DNA of 64,000 bases, from assembly GCF_902459505.1 (NCBI RefSeq), contig NC_047096.1, positions 4,278,001 through 4,342,000 on the forward strand. The letters are read 5' to 3'. Positions 1-11,212 of this stretch are shown here, piece by piece. Each line of letters starts with the position of its first letter. The stretch's first letter is position 1. The translations under genes and the position numbers were made by a program. The notes under the pieces are model-generated. The model made no database searches. It saw nothing but the letters and a program-made list of their open reading frames with translations, and was not told the origin of the DNA. The DNA comes from Geotrypetes seraphini. Its lineage: Eukaryota; Chordata; Amphibia; Gymnophiona; Dermophiidae.

Positions 1-245
1 AGAATCACAGGGCTGTGGAATAACCTTACTATCCCTCTGCGGAATCAGGTCTCCTTCCAACTATTCCGTAAGCACCTGAAAAACAGTCTTTTCACAAAAA
101 CGTAACTTTCTCCTCCCCCCTATACTCAATCCACCAAACTCAATGTGCTATTCTTTTCCTTTATTAAGCTCTTGTAAACCGTGCCGAGCTCTATATTCAT
201 GGAGAGGATGCGGTATATAAACTTAAGGTTTAGTTTAGTGTAGTT
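1..245 (+). mobile_element. LINE 3' end, L2-like, 5'-truncated by the window edge
   Basis: The translation ends ITGLWNNLTIPLRN ... FQLFRKHLKNSLF, the C-terminus of an L2-type reverse transcriptase ORF. A 3' tail (TAAACCGTGCCGAGCTC, GGTATATAAAC, TTTAGTTTAG) follows. The same family recurs at 43.1 kb and on the minus strand at 48.7 kb. 246-450 holds nothing recognised. Confidence 0.75.
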
Positions 246-481
246 TATTTATTTATACAATTCTCTACACCCTTCTCCCAGAGTTCTAGGACAATTGTCC
301 TGGTTGCCCTGCCCTGCAACCAATGGAGACACACAAGGCACATGGGCGGTAGGCTGCCAAAATTGCACCTCATGCATTGGCTTGCATTACTTGGTCACGA
401 TGCGATGGACAGAGTAGAGACACTTGGGGGCATTCCTGCCCTCCTCCCCCCGGGCTACCATATGGCTCCAGATAAAGAGGA

Positions 482-655
482 TTATAAGAACATAAGAACA
501 TAAGCGTTGCCTCTGCCGGGTCAGACCAGGGGTCCATCGTGCCCGGCAGTCCGCTCCCGCGGCGGCCCCCCAGGTCCATGACCTGAAAGTGTTCCCTACC
601 TAACCTAAAATATCCATACCCTATTCGCTCAATGTCCTGATTGAGAGTGTTCACT
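482..655 (-). mobile_element. CR1-type LINE 3' end
   Basis: Reverse complement of the CR1 tail GGACCCCTGGTCTGACCCGG ending in CTTATGTTCTTATG. It appears to split an ACCATATGGCTCCAG MITE whose right half lies at about 985-1100. Confidence 0.7.
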
Positions 656-779
656 TACCGCTGTGGCACAAGATTAGCGCTATTGCCAATTCCTTGCTCG
701 GCCTCAAGAGGGAGCTGAAAATCTGTGTAAGTGACGTGCCAGGTGCAGGGAAAGGGACCAGATATGGAAAACCACAGAG

Positions 780-973
780 CAGGGCTGCCCAAGTCCGGTC
801 CTCGAGATCTTCTGGCAGGCCAGGTTTTCAGGAAATCCACAATGAACATGCATGAGAGAGATTTGCATACCAAGAAGGCAGTGCAGGCAACTCTCTCTCA
901 TGCATATTCATTGTGGATATCCAGAAAACCTGGCCTGCCAGTAGATCTCGAGGACCGCACTTGGGCAGCCCTG
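780..973. mobile_element. Palindromic hAT MITE (CAGGGCTGCCCAA termini)
   Basis: Near-perfect inverted arms run from CAGGGCTGCCCAAG to TTGGGCAGCCCTG. The flanking 8-bp duplication is ccacagag/ccccagag (7 of 8). The arms contain ATTTGCAT and ATGCATATTCATT. Confidence 0.85.
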
Positions 974-1459
974 CCCCAGAGGATGAATTACAAAGGAGGA
1001 CGGATTGCGATATCCAGGTTTTACTTCCATGGAAAGCAATGGGAGTAAAACTCTAATGTCTCGATGTGTCCTCCTTTTTCTGGAACCATATGGTAACCCC
1101 ACCCAATACTGATCCTCCCTTAAAGAGATACCTGTGTCCTGGATAAAGTGAGAGGAAAGTTCTGTAATGTATTAATGCTAATAATTTGTATGAAATGCTT
1201 TTTAGAGGCTATTTAAGGGGAAAAAAAACCCCAACCGCAAGGCCAAGGGGCAGGGACATGTGGAAATCACTGCTTGCTTCATATCCTTCGGTCATTTCAT
1301 CTCGGTGTTTTCACATTGATACTGTTTGGTTTTCAGATCTGTCGTGTTTATTTAACTTGTTCCGCTTTTGTCCAAAGTGTAGTTTTACAGGGTGTAAATT
1401 CAGAAAAATTTTATTGCAACGCACATAACTATCAAATGCATTGCACGAGATGTATACCG

Positions 1460-1612
1460 CTATACTCTTTAATCCAATGTACGTAAAGTTTCTCTTTATT
1501 GTATTTACATTTTCTTTCATTGTATTCACAGATTCTTTATTGTAAATCGCCTAGAAGTCGCAAGATAGCTGGCGGTATATAAAAATAAAGTTATTATTAT
1601 TATTATAACTCA
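1460..1612 (+). mobile_element. L2-like LINE 3' tail
   Basis: GTAAATCGCCTAGAAGTCGC ... GCGGTATATAAAAATAAAG followed by (TTA)n, the usual L2-type 3' end. About 1110-1460 may be its diverged UTR. 1613-2470 shows no gene or clear repeat. Confidence 0.65.
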
Positions 1613-2480
1613 CTAAGCATTTTATCATGAGTGTTAGTCATGAAAATATACTCTAACATACACCAACACAACAGAATTGCGTTAGTAATGACTTCTTGAA
1701 TGACATTTGGCCCATCGGTTCAGTTGTGATGATGTGATGCGCGTTTTTTTTTGCTGTATTGCAAGACTTCTTATTTTGATACGTTTTTTGTTCTGTTCCG
1801 AGTGAGAAACACCACAACAACAATGCTACCAACAACACATCTGTAGAGACAAAACACGAGCTGGAGCTGGTATACAGCGCTGCGTACGCCTTTCAGTGCT
1901 ATAGAAATGATTAGTAGGAGCAGCAGTTATGACATTCAATGCCTGAGCCCCAGCTCTGTGGGCAGGGTTGGAAGATGTCACCTTCCCAAGGCCTGTTGGA
2001 AGCTTGCCCAGCCAGAAGAGGTAGGACGCCCTGTACCCAGAATTTCTGGTAAGCGGGTGGCAGCTAATTGCATTCTTCACAAGCCATAAAACTCCAGGTA
2101 TAGTCATATACAGACAAGGCCAATGAACCTTTATAGCATGGTTGTTAAAACATTTCCAACCTCTGAATAAGCCAAAAAATAAATAAATAAAAGGATTTAT
2201 TTTTAAATTAACCCCTTGGGTTGCAGTCCCAGTTCAATAAAGCACTTTTCTCATGCTGCCTGTCTAAACTACCAGGTGAGGACTTGAACTTCCTGGAAAC
2301 CTGCCAAGACAAGTGTAAGAGGAAGGGAAAAAATTTTTTTTTTAAGAGGCAGAGCTTTGGAGCTGCAGGGAGATCAAAAAGATAAGAGACATCATCTTAG
2401 GCAATGGTAAGTTAAGAGGGAAACACCATTTCAAACGATACTTAAATAAAATTTCAAAGCACCTACCACTGCCTAAACAA

Positions 2481-3478
2481 ATGGTGCAGTAGTTTGATCT
2501 ACAGCCTCAACCCACTGAGGTTGTGGGTTCAAATCCCACACTGCACTGTGTGACCCTGGACAAGTCACTTAATCCATCAAAAATTATTATATAGGATACA
2601 GAGAGATCAATCCATAATCTCACAAAAATACCTCTCTATTTAAACTCTTAAGTGCTTAAGATAGAAACAGTGATAAGTATTCTTCTGTTAGACTTCTCAG
2701 ACAATCTTAAATTTTGAAGAATGTTTGATAAGAAGGGGGGCCTCAGATCCTCAACAACCGCACTGGACAAGAAAATAACCTCATTGGCCCCTTTCCCCCT
2801 CCTGCCTAGCAATTCACTAATTCTATTGCAGCAAAATTGTCAAAAAAAAAACTGAAAAAGTTAAACTTAGCTTAGGCAGAGAAAGTTTTAAATGTGATCC
2901 ACCATTGCCCCAGACACATTAGGTAGAGAATGACATGGGGACAAATTTTTTCCCATCCGGGCAAGTTCTTTTCCTGTCCCTCCCTGCCCCATTCCTGCAA
3001 GCTCTGTCCTCATCCGCACAAGCCTCAAACACTTTCAGATCCTAAGTGGCAACATTCTAGAGCTCAGATTGTGATGTCATAATGCCTCATTCCACCAATG
3101 CCTAAGCTCCGTCCTCATCTGCAGAAGCCTCAAACACTTTCAGATCCTAAGTGGCAACATTCTAGAGCTCAGATTGTGATGTCATAATGCCTCATTCCAC
3201 CAATGCCTGATCTCCGTCCTCATCCGCACAAGCCTCAAACGCTTTAAAATCCTAAGTAGCAACATTCTAGAGCTCAGATTGTTTAAGTGTTTGAAGCTTG
3301 AGCAGTTAAGGCAGAGCTTATAGGAATGGGGCAGGGACAAGGACAGCGACAAAACTCGTGTCATTCTCTAAGTGTGAACCCACCAGGACAGATAAGGAAA
3401 AATACTTGAGTACCTGAATATAAAATCACGTAGGCCATAAATGGTATATAAATAATAAAATAAAATACCAAATAAATA
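2481..3478 (+). mobile_element. tRNA-derived SINE split by other insertions
   Basis: The head at 2481-2580 has an A-box-like TGGTGCAGTAGTTTGA, a B box (GGTTCAAATCC) and the core TGACCCTGGACAAGTCACTT. The middle resumes at about 2897 (CATTGCCCCAGACACATTAG) and the tail at about 3372 (GAACCCACCAGGACAG ... ACTTGAGTACCTGAAT). The gap at 2926-3371 is a TA-inserted MITE. 2581-2890 is unassigned. Confidence 0.75.
2926..3369. mobile_element. TA-inserted MITE carrying 105-bp tandem units
   Basis: Termini GAGAATGACATGGGGAC ... GTCATTCTC lie inside a SINE, flanked by TA on both sides. The SINE reads through if one TA plus the element is removed. Inside, the unit beginning CCTCAAACAC recurs at 3023, 3128 and 3233, a 105-bp period. 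Confidence 0.8.
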
Positions 3479-3699
3479 ATCATGCCTCTGAGCTCCCCAA
3501 CAAGCTCAGAACGGGTGACATTTTGCCATATACAGCATACAATGTGTTTATCCTATACAGAGAATCTATACAGAGAATCTGGTTCCAATAGGCAGGGAAT
3601 TAGGTGAAGAGGGAAGATATCAGCATCCGAGTCAGTCAGAACTCCAACAGGAAGGAACCTCTCCTAGCCAGTTACCTAGCTCCGACTACCGCCTCCAAC

Positions 3700-4425
3700 A
3701 AATCAATTCTGGTCTGCTTATCTCAAGAAAGATATAGCAGCACTAGAAAAGGTTCAAAAAGCGACCAGATGACAAAGGGGATGGAACTCCTCTCGTATGA
3801 GGCAAGACTAAAACGGTTAGGGCTCTTCAGCTTGGAAAAGAGACGGCTGAGGGGAGATATGATTGAATCCTGAGTGGAGTAGAACGGATGGAAGTGAACC
3901 GATTTTTCACTCCGTCAAAAATGACAAAGATTAGGGGACACTTGATGAAGTTCCAGGGAAATACTTTTAAAACCAATAGGAGGAAAAAAAATTTTCAATC
4001 AGAGAATCGTTGAGCTCTGGAATGCATTGCCAGAGGTTGTGGTAAGAGTGGATAGCATAGCTGGTTTTAAGAAAGGTTTGGACAAGTTCCTGGAGGAAAA
4101 GTCCATAGTCTGTTATTGAGAAAGACATGGGGGAAGCCATTGCTTGCCCTGGATCGGTAGCATGGAATTTTGCTACTCTGGGGATTCCGGAATCTTGCTA
4201 TTCTTTGACATTCTGTATGGAATGTTGCTACTCTTTGAGATTCTAGAATCTTGTTACTCTCTGGGATTCCGGAATCTTGCTATTCTTTGGGATTCTGTTT
4301 GGAATGTTGCTAATCTTTGGGTTTTGGCCAGGTACTAGTGACCTGGATTGGCCATCGTGAGAGCGGGCTACTGGGCTTGATGGACTGTTAGCCTGACCCA
4401 GTAAGACTGTTCTTATGTTCTTCCA
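3700..4425 (+). mobile_element. CR1 LINE 3' portion with UTR minisatellite
   Basis: The translated pieces KDIAALEKVQK, YEARLKRLGLFSLEKRRLRG and LWNALPEVVVRVDSIAGFKK belong to the CR1 RT C-terminus, with frame changes between them. The UTR at about 4165-4325 repeats a unit around GGATTCCGGAATCTTGCTA. It ends CTTATGTTCTT. 3480-3700 is unassigned. Confidence 0.8.
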
Positions 4426-5069
4426 GAAGGATAACAGCTAAGGGCCCTGCGAGTCCATCCTAATGTTAGAGCAGCCCTTTAGTGAAATGAGGCCATGCCT
4501 TTGTTTATTCTTCTGCTGCAGCTGCTGGGATGAGGCAGCATTACTGCTGTTTAACAGGGTTTCTGCTAGTTCAGTAAAATTAATGATTAACGTGAAAAAA
4601 GGGCAGCAAATACTCAGTTCCAGCCAGTTTCCAGGTCCCAGTAAGTCACTTTCACTGGGTAAACACAGAAACCTGTTTAAATGTTATACAAAACCTTATC
4701 AGTGGTTGGAAGCTCCAGTATCCAGGACCAGCCCAGCCATTAGGAAAGACTAGGCAGTCAGCTAGGGCAACAGAAGAAGCTGCACTCGATAGAGGCCGAC
4801 AGCGCAACCATGTGTGCTTTCAGCTGCAGGAAGGCTGAGTAATTTTCAAATAGCTCTCTTAACTTAATAAATTACTTTTGAAAATTGCCCTCATCTGTGC
4901 CACAGATACACTCATACATGGCATAATGGCTCCAGGTGCGGAGATTAGGGACCTGATTGGGGGAATCATGAAGCTAAAGCTTGACAATGACCCCCAAACA
5001 CCTCCGCTAAGAAACACCACAAAAATATTTTTTAAAAACCAGGGTATAAGAACTTCTTCTAAGATCATC

Positions 5070-5222
5070 TTAAGCACCTGACCTTATTTAATTCGCCTAA
5101 GTTTTATGCTTCCTGTTCCCTTCCTCTCCTTCCACCCTAACCCTTTTCCCCTTCCTTTCCTCAAGTCGCCTAGAGCCCGTTTAGGTGTACGTGACACACA
5201 AATACTAGATTAGATTAGAATT
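5070..5222 (+). mobile_element. LINE 3' tail, L2-like
   Basis: AAGTCGCCTAGAGCCCG then a GATTAGATTAGA tail, similar to other L2-type ends in the window. 4430-5070 and 5225-5535 show nothing recognised apart from the polypyrimidine lead of this tail. Confidence 0.5.
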
Positions 5223-5539
5223 AGAGAATTTACCCAGGTGCCAACCAGTCTTCGGACCAGGTAGCTCAGCAGCTGAAAGTTAGGTCAGCCATTTTGATTT
5301 TCATACTTTAGCCGTTGATAGCCCAAATATCACCCCTGACCGGTTAAAGAGTAGCTCTACCCACAGAGCACCCCGTACAGGGGCAATTAGTACCATTAAT
5401 CACTTAAGTGTCACCAAATAAATGGACCATTGGTCTGACCCAGACAGGAAGCTCTCAGGCCGGTTCAATCTCTTTGAATAGTGACTAGTCGGCATTTTAA
5501 GAGCCGACTAAGCAAAACTGGAAGATGACTAGTATTAAT

Positions 5540-5800
5540 TAGAGAATGACACGGGGACAAATTTGTCCCCGTCCCCACAGAAACTCAATTTCCCTGTTCC
5601 AACCCTGAGAGTTTTGACGCTGTTCCTCTCCCTGTCCCATTTCTGTTAGCTCTGCCTTAACTGCACAAGCTTCGAACACTTATGATTTTAAAGTATTTGA
5701 GTCTTGTGCAGATGAGGATGGAGCTTTCAGGAATGAGGCAGGGACAGGAAGAGAACTTGTCAGGACGGGAAAATGAGTTCCTGCGGGGACTGGAAAAAAT
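5540..5800. mobile_element. TA-inserted MITE, GAGAATGACACGGGGAC family
   Basis: Starts TTAGAGAATGACACGGGGAC and keeps the GCACAAGC/AAAGTATTTGAG core in an inverted arrangement, with no tandem amplification. The right end is lost against the ACCATATGG MITE. Confidence 0.65.
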
Positions 5801-5806
5801 GAGTTT

Positions 5807-5917
5807 CCATATGGCTCCAGAAAAAGAAGGGTGGATTGAGACATCCAGGTTTTACTTCCATTGCTTTCAATCTGTCCTCTTTTTTTTTTTTTTTTGAGTC
5901 ATATGGTAACCCTACTA
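5807..5917. mobile_element. Short MITE with CATATGG termini
   Basis: CATATGGCTCCAGAAAAAG at the left and GAGTCATATGGTAACCC at the right enclose CATCCAGGTTTTACTTCCA. It ends next to TA. About 110 bp. 5920-6700 holds no recognised gene or repeat. Confidence 0.55.
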
Positions 5918-6707
5918 GTATGCAAATTTTCAAGTTTTCATCTCATCCCAGGAAAGGCTATAAAGTATTTCCAAAAAGGAATGTACAGCTCTAGTCTCAC
6001 GTTGCAGCTGAGGAACCAGCAATCCCTGGCCTCTTCTCATACAATGTTGTAAAACCAAACATCCATGCATAATTTCACTTTATAAACCTCCTCCACCCTA
6101 AACTAACTCTCTCATCTCTTCCTGTCAAGCCTTATGTCCTGTGACCTCTATGCTTCTTTATACTTTGGCAAAAAAATATTGTAAAATTTAAAAGTTATGA
6201 GGTGGAAGGATAATGTTAGCAATTCAAGTCAAGACCTTTTTCTGTTTAAGCAAGCAGAAGATCTTCAGGAGCCTTTAGTTCTAGTCTTAGGAAAACTTCA
6301 CCTTCATCGGGCGTCCCAACAATGAACAGGGTCAGGCCCAGGCTTGGTTTCACTCCAGCATGAACCTCGATCAGGCCCATTGGAATGTTATTGTACCTCT
6401 ACAATGAGAAACTGAATCATTATATAAGCAGCTTTCTGTGCTCTGTCAAAAAGCAACACACCCATCAACTAAGAAGAATTTAGAAACATAACTAAAAGCC
6501 AACCCAGCAAAGCCATCTGGAAAATGCTACACTGCTTCCCTGCCTGCCACAGCCAGTATTAGGTGTAAAGATCCTTTGCAGGCACAAAGGTACCATCAAA
6601 GAGGTAGAGCCATCATGGTGTCCTCCCCCCCCCCCCTCCGAAAAGACAGTTGAGTGGATAATGGTATTGGATTCAGTACAGCATCCCCTCCCTTTGGTCA
6701 CCAGTAG

Positions 6708-6795
6708 TACATAATGGGACAGACCGAAGGTCCATCAAGTCCAGTAACCTGTTTCCAACAGTGGCCAACCCAGGTCCCAAGTACCCAGCTAGATC
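6708..6795 (-). mobile_element. CR1 3' tail fragment
   Basis: ATAATGGGACAGACCGAAGG ... CCAACAGTGGCCAACCCAGG is the reverse complement of the CR1 tail (GACCCTTGGTCTGTCCC) seen also at 46.2 kb. Confidence 0.65.
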
Positions 6796-6949
6796 CGAAG
6801 TAGAAGATGTTGTTACGCCAAAACTGCCACCAAACAGATTTGGACGGGGGGAGAAAGTTGAGTCTTTACAGGCTGCCTGTTACCCTCAAGCCAGTCCTAC
6901 TGCCTACACAGGACCTACTCCTGTTGGAACACTGGTCCGCAACTTAACT

Positions 6950-7781
6950 TCAACGCTAAGAAATGTAAGATCATGCACCTTGGCAGTAGAAATCCATGCA
7001 GAAATTACACCCTAAATGGTGAGACCTTAACTAGGACTGCAGCAGAGCGAGATTTAGGAGTAATCATTAGTGAAGACATGAAAGCTGCTAATCAAGTGGA
7101 GAAGGCTTCATCCAAGGCTAGACAAATGTTGGGGTGTATCCGTAGAAGTTTCGTTAGCAGGAAGCCCAAGGTCATAATGCCGTTGTACAGATCCATGGTG
7201 AGACCTCATCTGGAATACTGTGTCCAATTCTGGAGGCCACACTACCGAAAAGATGTGCTGAGAGTTGAGTCGGTTCAACGAGTGGCCACCAGGATGGTCT
7301 CGGGGCTCAAGGATCTCTCATACGAGGAGAGGCTGACTAAATTGCAGCTGTACTCTCTTGAAGAACGTAGGGAGAGGGGAGACATGATTGAGACATTTAA
7401 ATATATCACCGGTCGTGTCAAGGAGGAAGATGATATTTTCTTTCTTAAAGGACCCTCAGCAACAAGAGGGCATCCGCTAAAAATCAGGGGCGAGAAATTT
7501 CATGGCGACACCAGGAAGTATTTCTTCACCGAAAAAGTGGTTGATCATTGGAATGAACTTCCACTGCAGGTGATCGAGGCCAGTAGCGTGCCAGATTTTA
7601 AGAAAAAATGGGATGCACATGTGGGATCTCTAAGAGGGTAAATTGGGGGAGGGCAATCAGAGCGGGCAGACTTGATGGGCTAAGGGATATCTAGGAGGGT
7701 AAAGTTAGGGGGGTGGGTCATTAGTATGGGCAGACTTGATGGGCTTTGGCCCTTTTCTGCCGTCATTTTCTATGTTTCTAA
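6950..7781 (+). mobile_element. CR1 LINE, C-terminal RT ORF and 3' UTR
   Basis: A 220-residue open frame shows the CR1 C-terminal signature: KKCKIMHLGSRNP, ERDLGVIISEDMKAANQ, MVRPHLEYCVQFWRPHYRKD, LSYEERLTKLQLYSLEERR and VVDHWNELPLQV, ending at a stop near 7641. The 5' end is truncated, as is usual for LINEs. The UTR duplicates GGGCAGACTTGATGGGCT (about 7663 and 7726) and ends CTATGTTTCTA. One of the least decayed LINE copies here. 7790-8590 shows nothing recognised. Confidence 0.9.
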
Positions 7782-8600
7782 GTTAAAAACGATTAATTGC
7801 TCTCCTTTCATGGTTGCAAACGTCTGCATCATCTCAAACCCTTACACCAGATGGTTTTAGAAGACCTGGTTCAACCCAAAAGGCCTGCATTTCTCACAGC
7901 CATGAAAGTGACTCATAACCAAGTCTGGTCCAACTTTTAACTAGGGACATTCTTGTCACCTGTTACCTACATTAACCAACACTTCTGAACTAGCAGCCAA
8001 CATGCAGAATCCCATGTTTACCTTGAACAAATAGAATCTGACAATTTTAAATTGCTACAGATTGGCGAACACTGTGGAGATTAAATGGTAGGAATGAGGA
8101 GGGGAAGTTTGGAAAAAGCAGGGCAATGGTGCTGCAGCCTAAAAGAATTAAGTATTTTCCTGCTCTATAGACTTGGCCGGTGTTAATTATCTTAGCAAAT
8201 TATTTTGTGTACAAATTCTTATTGCAAACAATTTTAAACCCTTGGCAGAAGGTGGTATAGCCAAATAAATAAATCCAATCCACTCCGAAATAGCTTTGTG
8301 GGTGCTTGAGTGCCCCCCCCCGCCCCCCATTGGAGAAACTCTTTGACTGTTTCCAGGGAGAGGTAATGTCCACTGGGTTTAGCACCTCCCAATCATTTTG
8401 AAAAATTGGCTTCTATGGCAACAGAAGGCTTATTTGCATCTGAAATCATGGCTGGCTTAACTGCCAGCTGGTCACCTAAGGGGGCAATTTTTAGGGGGGG
8501 GGGGCAGAAGAAACTGCTGCAGCAGTCACAGCAAAGCCACATGGTAACAGTCGCATAAATCAAGCCATTTTCAAAGAGCTCCATTGTCACATTCCCCTCT

Positions 8601-8943
8601 TAGTGGCGCAATAAGGGGGGTGTGGGAGGGGGACAGACCGCCCCAGGCACAATCTTCCTAAAGGCGCGGTGCACCTCTTACTCTCCAACACCCCCTCCTC
8701 CCCCGCTCCTCTCCTCTCCTTGCTGCACCCCTTGCCTTCCCCGCATCGGCATTGGCACTCTCTGACATCACTTTCGGGACCCACACCTAGGAAGTGACGG
8801 CAGAGGGCGAGCCGACACTGGACGTGGGCGCGCTGCTCACGCCGGAAAAGTTAAAAAAGGTATGGGAAAGGGAAGGGGGCACACATGCTGCAGGGGGAGG
8901 GGTGCCACCGCCTGGGGCTCCGCTCACCCTTGCTATGCCACTG
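8601..8943. mobile_element. hAT MITE, CAGTGGCGTAG family
   Basis: Termini TAGTGGCGCAATAAGG and CTTGCTATGCCACTG. The 8-bp duplication tcccctct is perfect. A CATCACTTTC/GAAGTGACGG inverted motif lies in the middle. Relatives are at 22.5, 24.9, 29.3 and 57.0 kb, with a relic at 62.9 kb. Confidence 0.85.
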
Positions 8944-8991
8944 TCCCCTCTGCTCACCACTCTAGCCAACAGTTTAACCACATCCTTAGGC

Positions 8992-9183
8992 CAGGGGTGT
9001 CAAAATCCCTCCTCGAGGGCCGCAATCCAGTCGGGTTTTCAGGATTTCCCCAATGAATATGCATGAGATCTATTTGCATGCACTGCTTTCATTGTATGCT
9101 AATAGATCTCATGCATATTCATTGGGGAAATCCTGAAAACCCGACTGGATTGCGGCCCTCGAGGAGGGACTTTGACACCCCTG
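8992..9183. mobile_element. Palindromic hAT MITE (CAGGGGTGTCAAA)
   Basis: Arms CAGGGGTGTCAAAATCCC ... GACTTTGACACCCCTG, flanked by ccttaggc/tcttagac. Contains ATTTGCAT and ATGCATATTCATTGGGG. Confidence 0.88.
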
Positions 9184-9236
9184 TCTTAGACTGTAACCCC
9201 TACCCTGGCATCCTATTATTCTAGTCTTGTTTAGAT

Positions 9237-9542
9237 CAGCATATCACACACTCGTGTGTCACAGCGAGACGCTGGCTGACTGCATGCAGGACGTAGCTCT
9301 TGTAGCGAGAGGCATGTCCTGTAGACAGTCAGCCAGGGTTGATGACTCTTCTCTCCTCTTGCAACACGCAGCACACATCACCACCCCCACCGGTGTAGCA
9401 TTTGCAGGCTCAGGGCCCTGTCTGGAGGGTCTCCGCCCATACGCGTGACGCCATCACATCGACTTCCGTGCATTTGCAGATGCCCTCCAGCCGTGGCCCC
9501 AAGTTTAGTTTGCCGCAGCTGCAAAACCTTTCCGGAACACTG
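9237..9542. mobile_element. hAT nonautonomous element
   Basis: Perfect 8-bp duplication gtttagat at 9229-9236 and 9543-9550. Ends CAGCATATCACACACTC and TTCCGGAACACTG. An internal inverted pair GCTGGCTGACTGCATGCAGG / CTGTAGACAGTCAGCCAGG. About 306 bp. Confidence 0.75.
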
Positions 9543-9695
9543 GTTTAGATAGTAAGCTCACTCAAGCAGAGAACGTCTCCTTAGTGACTCTGTACAGTGC
9601 TGCGTACATCTGCCAGTGCTCTAGAAATAATTAATAGCAGCTGTAGTAGCAGTGAATGGCTTTTCAAAATATCCCTTTCAATTAAGTGTGTATAT

Positions 9696-9891
9696 CAGTG
9701 GTTCCCAAACCCTGTCCTGGGGGACCCCCAGCCAGTCGAGTTTTCAAGATATCCCTAATGAATATGCATGAGAGAGATTTGCATACCTGTCGCTTCCATT
9801 ATATGCAAATCTCTCTTATGCATATTCATTAGGGATATCTTGAAAACCCGACTGGCTGGGGGTCCCCCAGGACAGGGTTTGGGAACCACTG
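9696..9891. mobile_element. Palindromic hAT MITE (CAGTGGTTCCCAAAC)
   Basis: Almost fully palindromic. Perfect 8-bp target duplication gtgtatat on both sides. Both arms carry an octamer (ATTTGCAT and ATGCAAAT). Confidence 0.92.
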
Positions 9892-10152
9892 GTGTATATG
9901 AAACAAAAGTACAAGACCGTTACATTTTTATAAGCTAGTTCTGAGGGAGGGGAGTGTTAGAGAGATCTCGATTGCTCAGTTTAAGCATCAAAGGCTTAGA
10001 AGGAAGGCAGGGGCCTAGACGTTAATTGAGAGGGTGCAAAGCCGGCCTTTAGCCTACTATGCCCCAATACTCTTGTCTTGCACCAGCACTGCCTGGGCTG
10101 CAGCAAAAGCAAGGCTAGAATTGAGGAACATCGTAAATGGATTGGTTTAGAT

Positions 10153-10348
10153 CGGTGGTTCCCAATCCTGTCCTGGAGGACCACCAGGCCAAGTGGGTTT
10201 TCAGGCTAGCCCTAATGAATATGCAGGGAGCAGATTTGCATGCCTGTCACTTCCATTATATGCAAATCTCTTTCATGCATATTCATTGGGGCTAGCCTGA
10301 AAACCCGATTGGCCTGGTGGTCCTCCAGGACAGGGTTGGTTACCACTG
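10153..10348. mobile_element. Palindromic hAT MITE (CGGTGGTTCCCAATC)
   Basis: Perfect 8-bp duplication gtttagat on both sides. Arms include GTCCTGGAGGACCACCAGGC and its complement, plus two octamers. 10,350-10,815 shows no recognised feature. Confidence 0.92.
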
Positions 10349-10816
10349 GTTTAGATGGAATCCTAGTGGATGGAGTTAAAGCAGTCCACGCAATGTCCCA
10401 TAGGGCTGGCACCAGAGGCAGAGAAGCCGCCAAGGACCAGGTTCCCCTTAAAATCACTTAGCCTAGCAGTACATGACCCTAAAAAAGGGGCTACGGATCA
10501 AGCTCGCACAGCTTTCAACCATAGCGCAAGGCCAGTTCCAGTCAGGCTCAAGGTCTTTCTCCAGGCCCTGTGGTTTTAGACTCTAAAAGGTCAGTCAGAA
10601 ACTCTCACGGTTCCTGCACGGCAAGATTAACAAGAAAACATTCCACACCGCTGCTATGGGCAAAAGTTGCATGCTACATCAGAGAAAGCTGCCCAGCACC
10701 TTCACTCAACAATTCGGCAGGAAAAGCACCTTCACTGGGCACATGTCCAAATATGACAAATTCCAGGGCATGTGCAGGCCTTACAAAAATTTCTTCCACA
10801 TCAAAAGTTTTGTAAG

Positions 10817-11185
10817 GCTAATTAGAGAATGACACAGTGACAGAATGTGTCACCGTCCCCAACGATAATTGCAGGAAGCCATCCCATGTCTGATTCTTAT
10901 GAGCCAAGTATAGGATAATGAAGCCATTGTGACATCACTGATGAGGTTGGCTCTTAGGCATTATGACATCACAATAGCTGCTCTGGATACCTGAGGCTGT
11001 CATTCTTTAGTGTTCATCTCAACCTCAGTCCTTCTGCACCAGTATTCTTCAATGCAAGGCTTGAGGATCAGTGGCTGGGCCCACTCAGACTCTGCTTCTT
11101 CCCTCTCTCCTTGAAGAATGACACGGGGACAGTTTCCCAGTTATCCATAGGGACGGTGACAAATTCTGCCGACATGTCAGTTCTA
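10817..11185. mobile_element. TA-inserted MITE with one 220-bp unit
   Basis: Starts TTAGAGAATGACACAGTGAC and ends ...ACGGTGACAAATTCTG, then a decayed terminus. The interior has a single copy of the unit GAGCCAAGTATAGGATAATG ... GCAAGGCTTGAGGATCAGTG that is tandemly amplified at 27.2 kb. Confidence 0.75.
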
Positions 11186-11212
11186 GACTAAGACTAATAT
11201 TTAATTTAATCT

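Larger units (their letters stand above)
454..1104. mobile_element. MITE with ACCATATGG termini, split by CR1 and a hAT MITE
   Basis: The left terminus CTACCATATGGCTCCAG (455-471) and the right terminus CTGGAACCATATGGTAAC (1080-1097) are inverted. The internal part repeats CAGGTTTTACTTCC in inverted form. The CR1 tail (482-655) and a hAT MITE (780-973) sit inside. A compact uninterrupted relative is at 5807-5917. That right end reads GGTAACCCTA, so a TA target is possible. Boundaries are approximate. Confidence 0.45.

Noticed and set aside
2481-2560. Possible tRNA gene (A and B boxes)
   Set aside because: The boxes belong to a tRNA-derived SINE: the core and tail follow, and the cloverleaf is not maintained.
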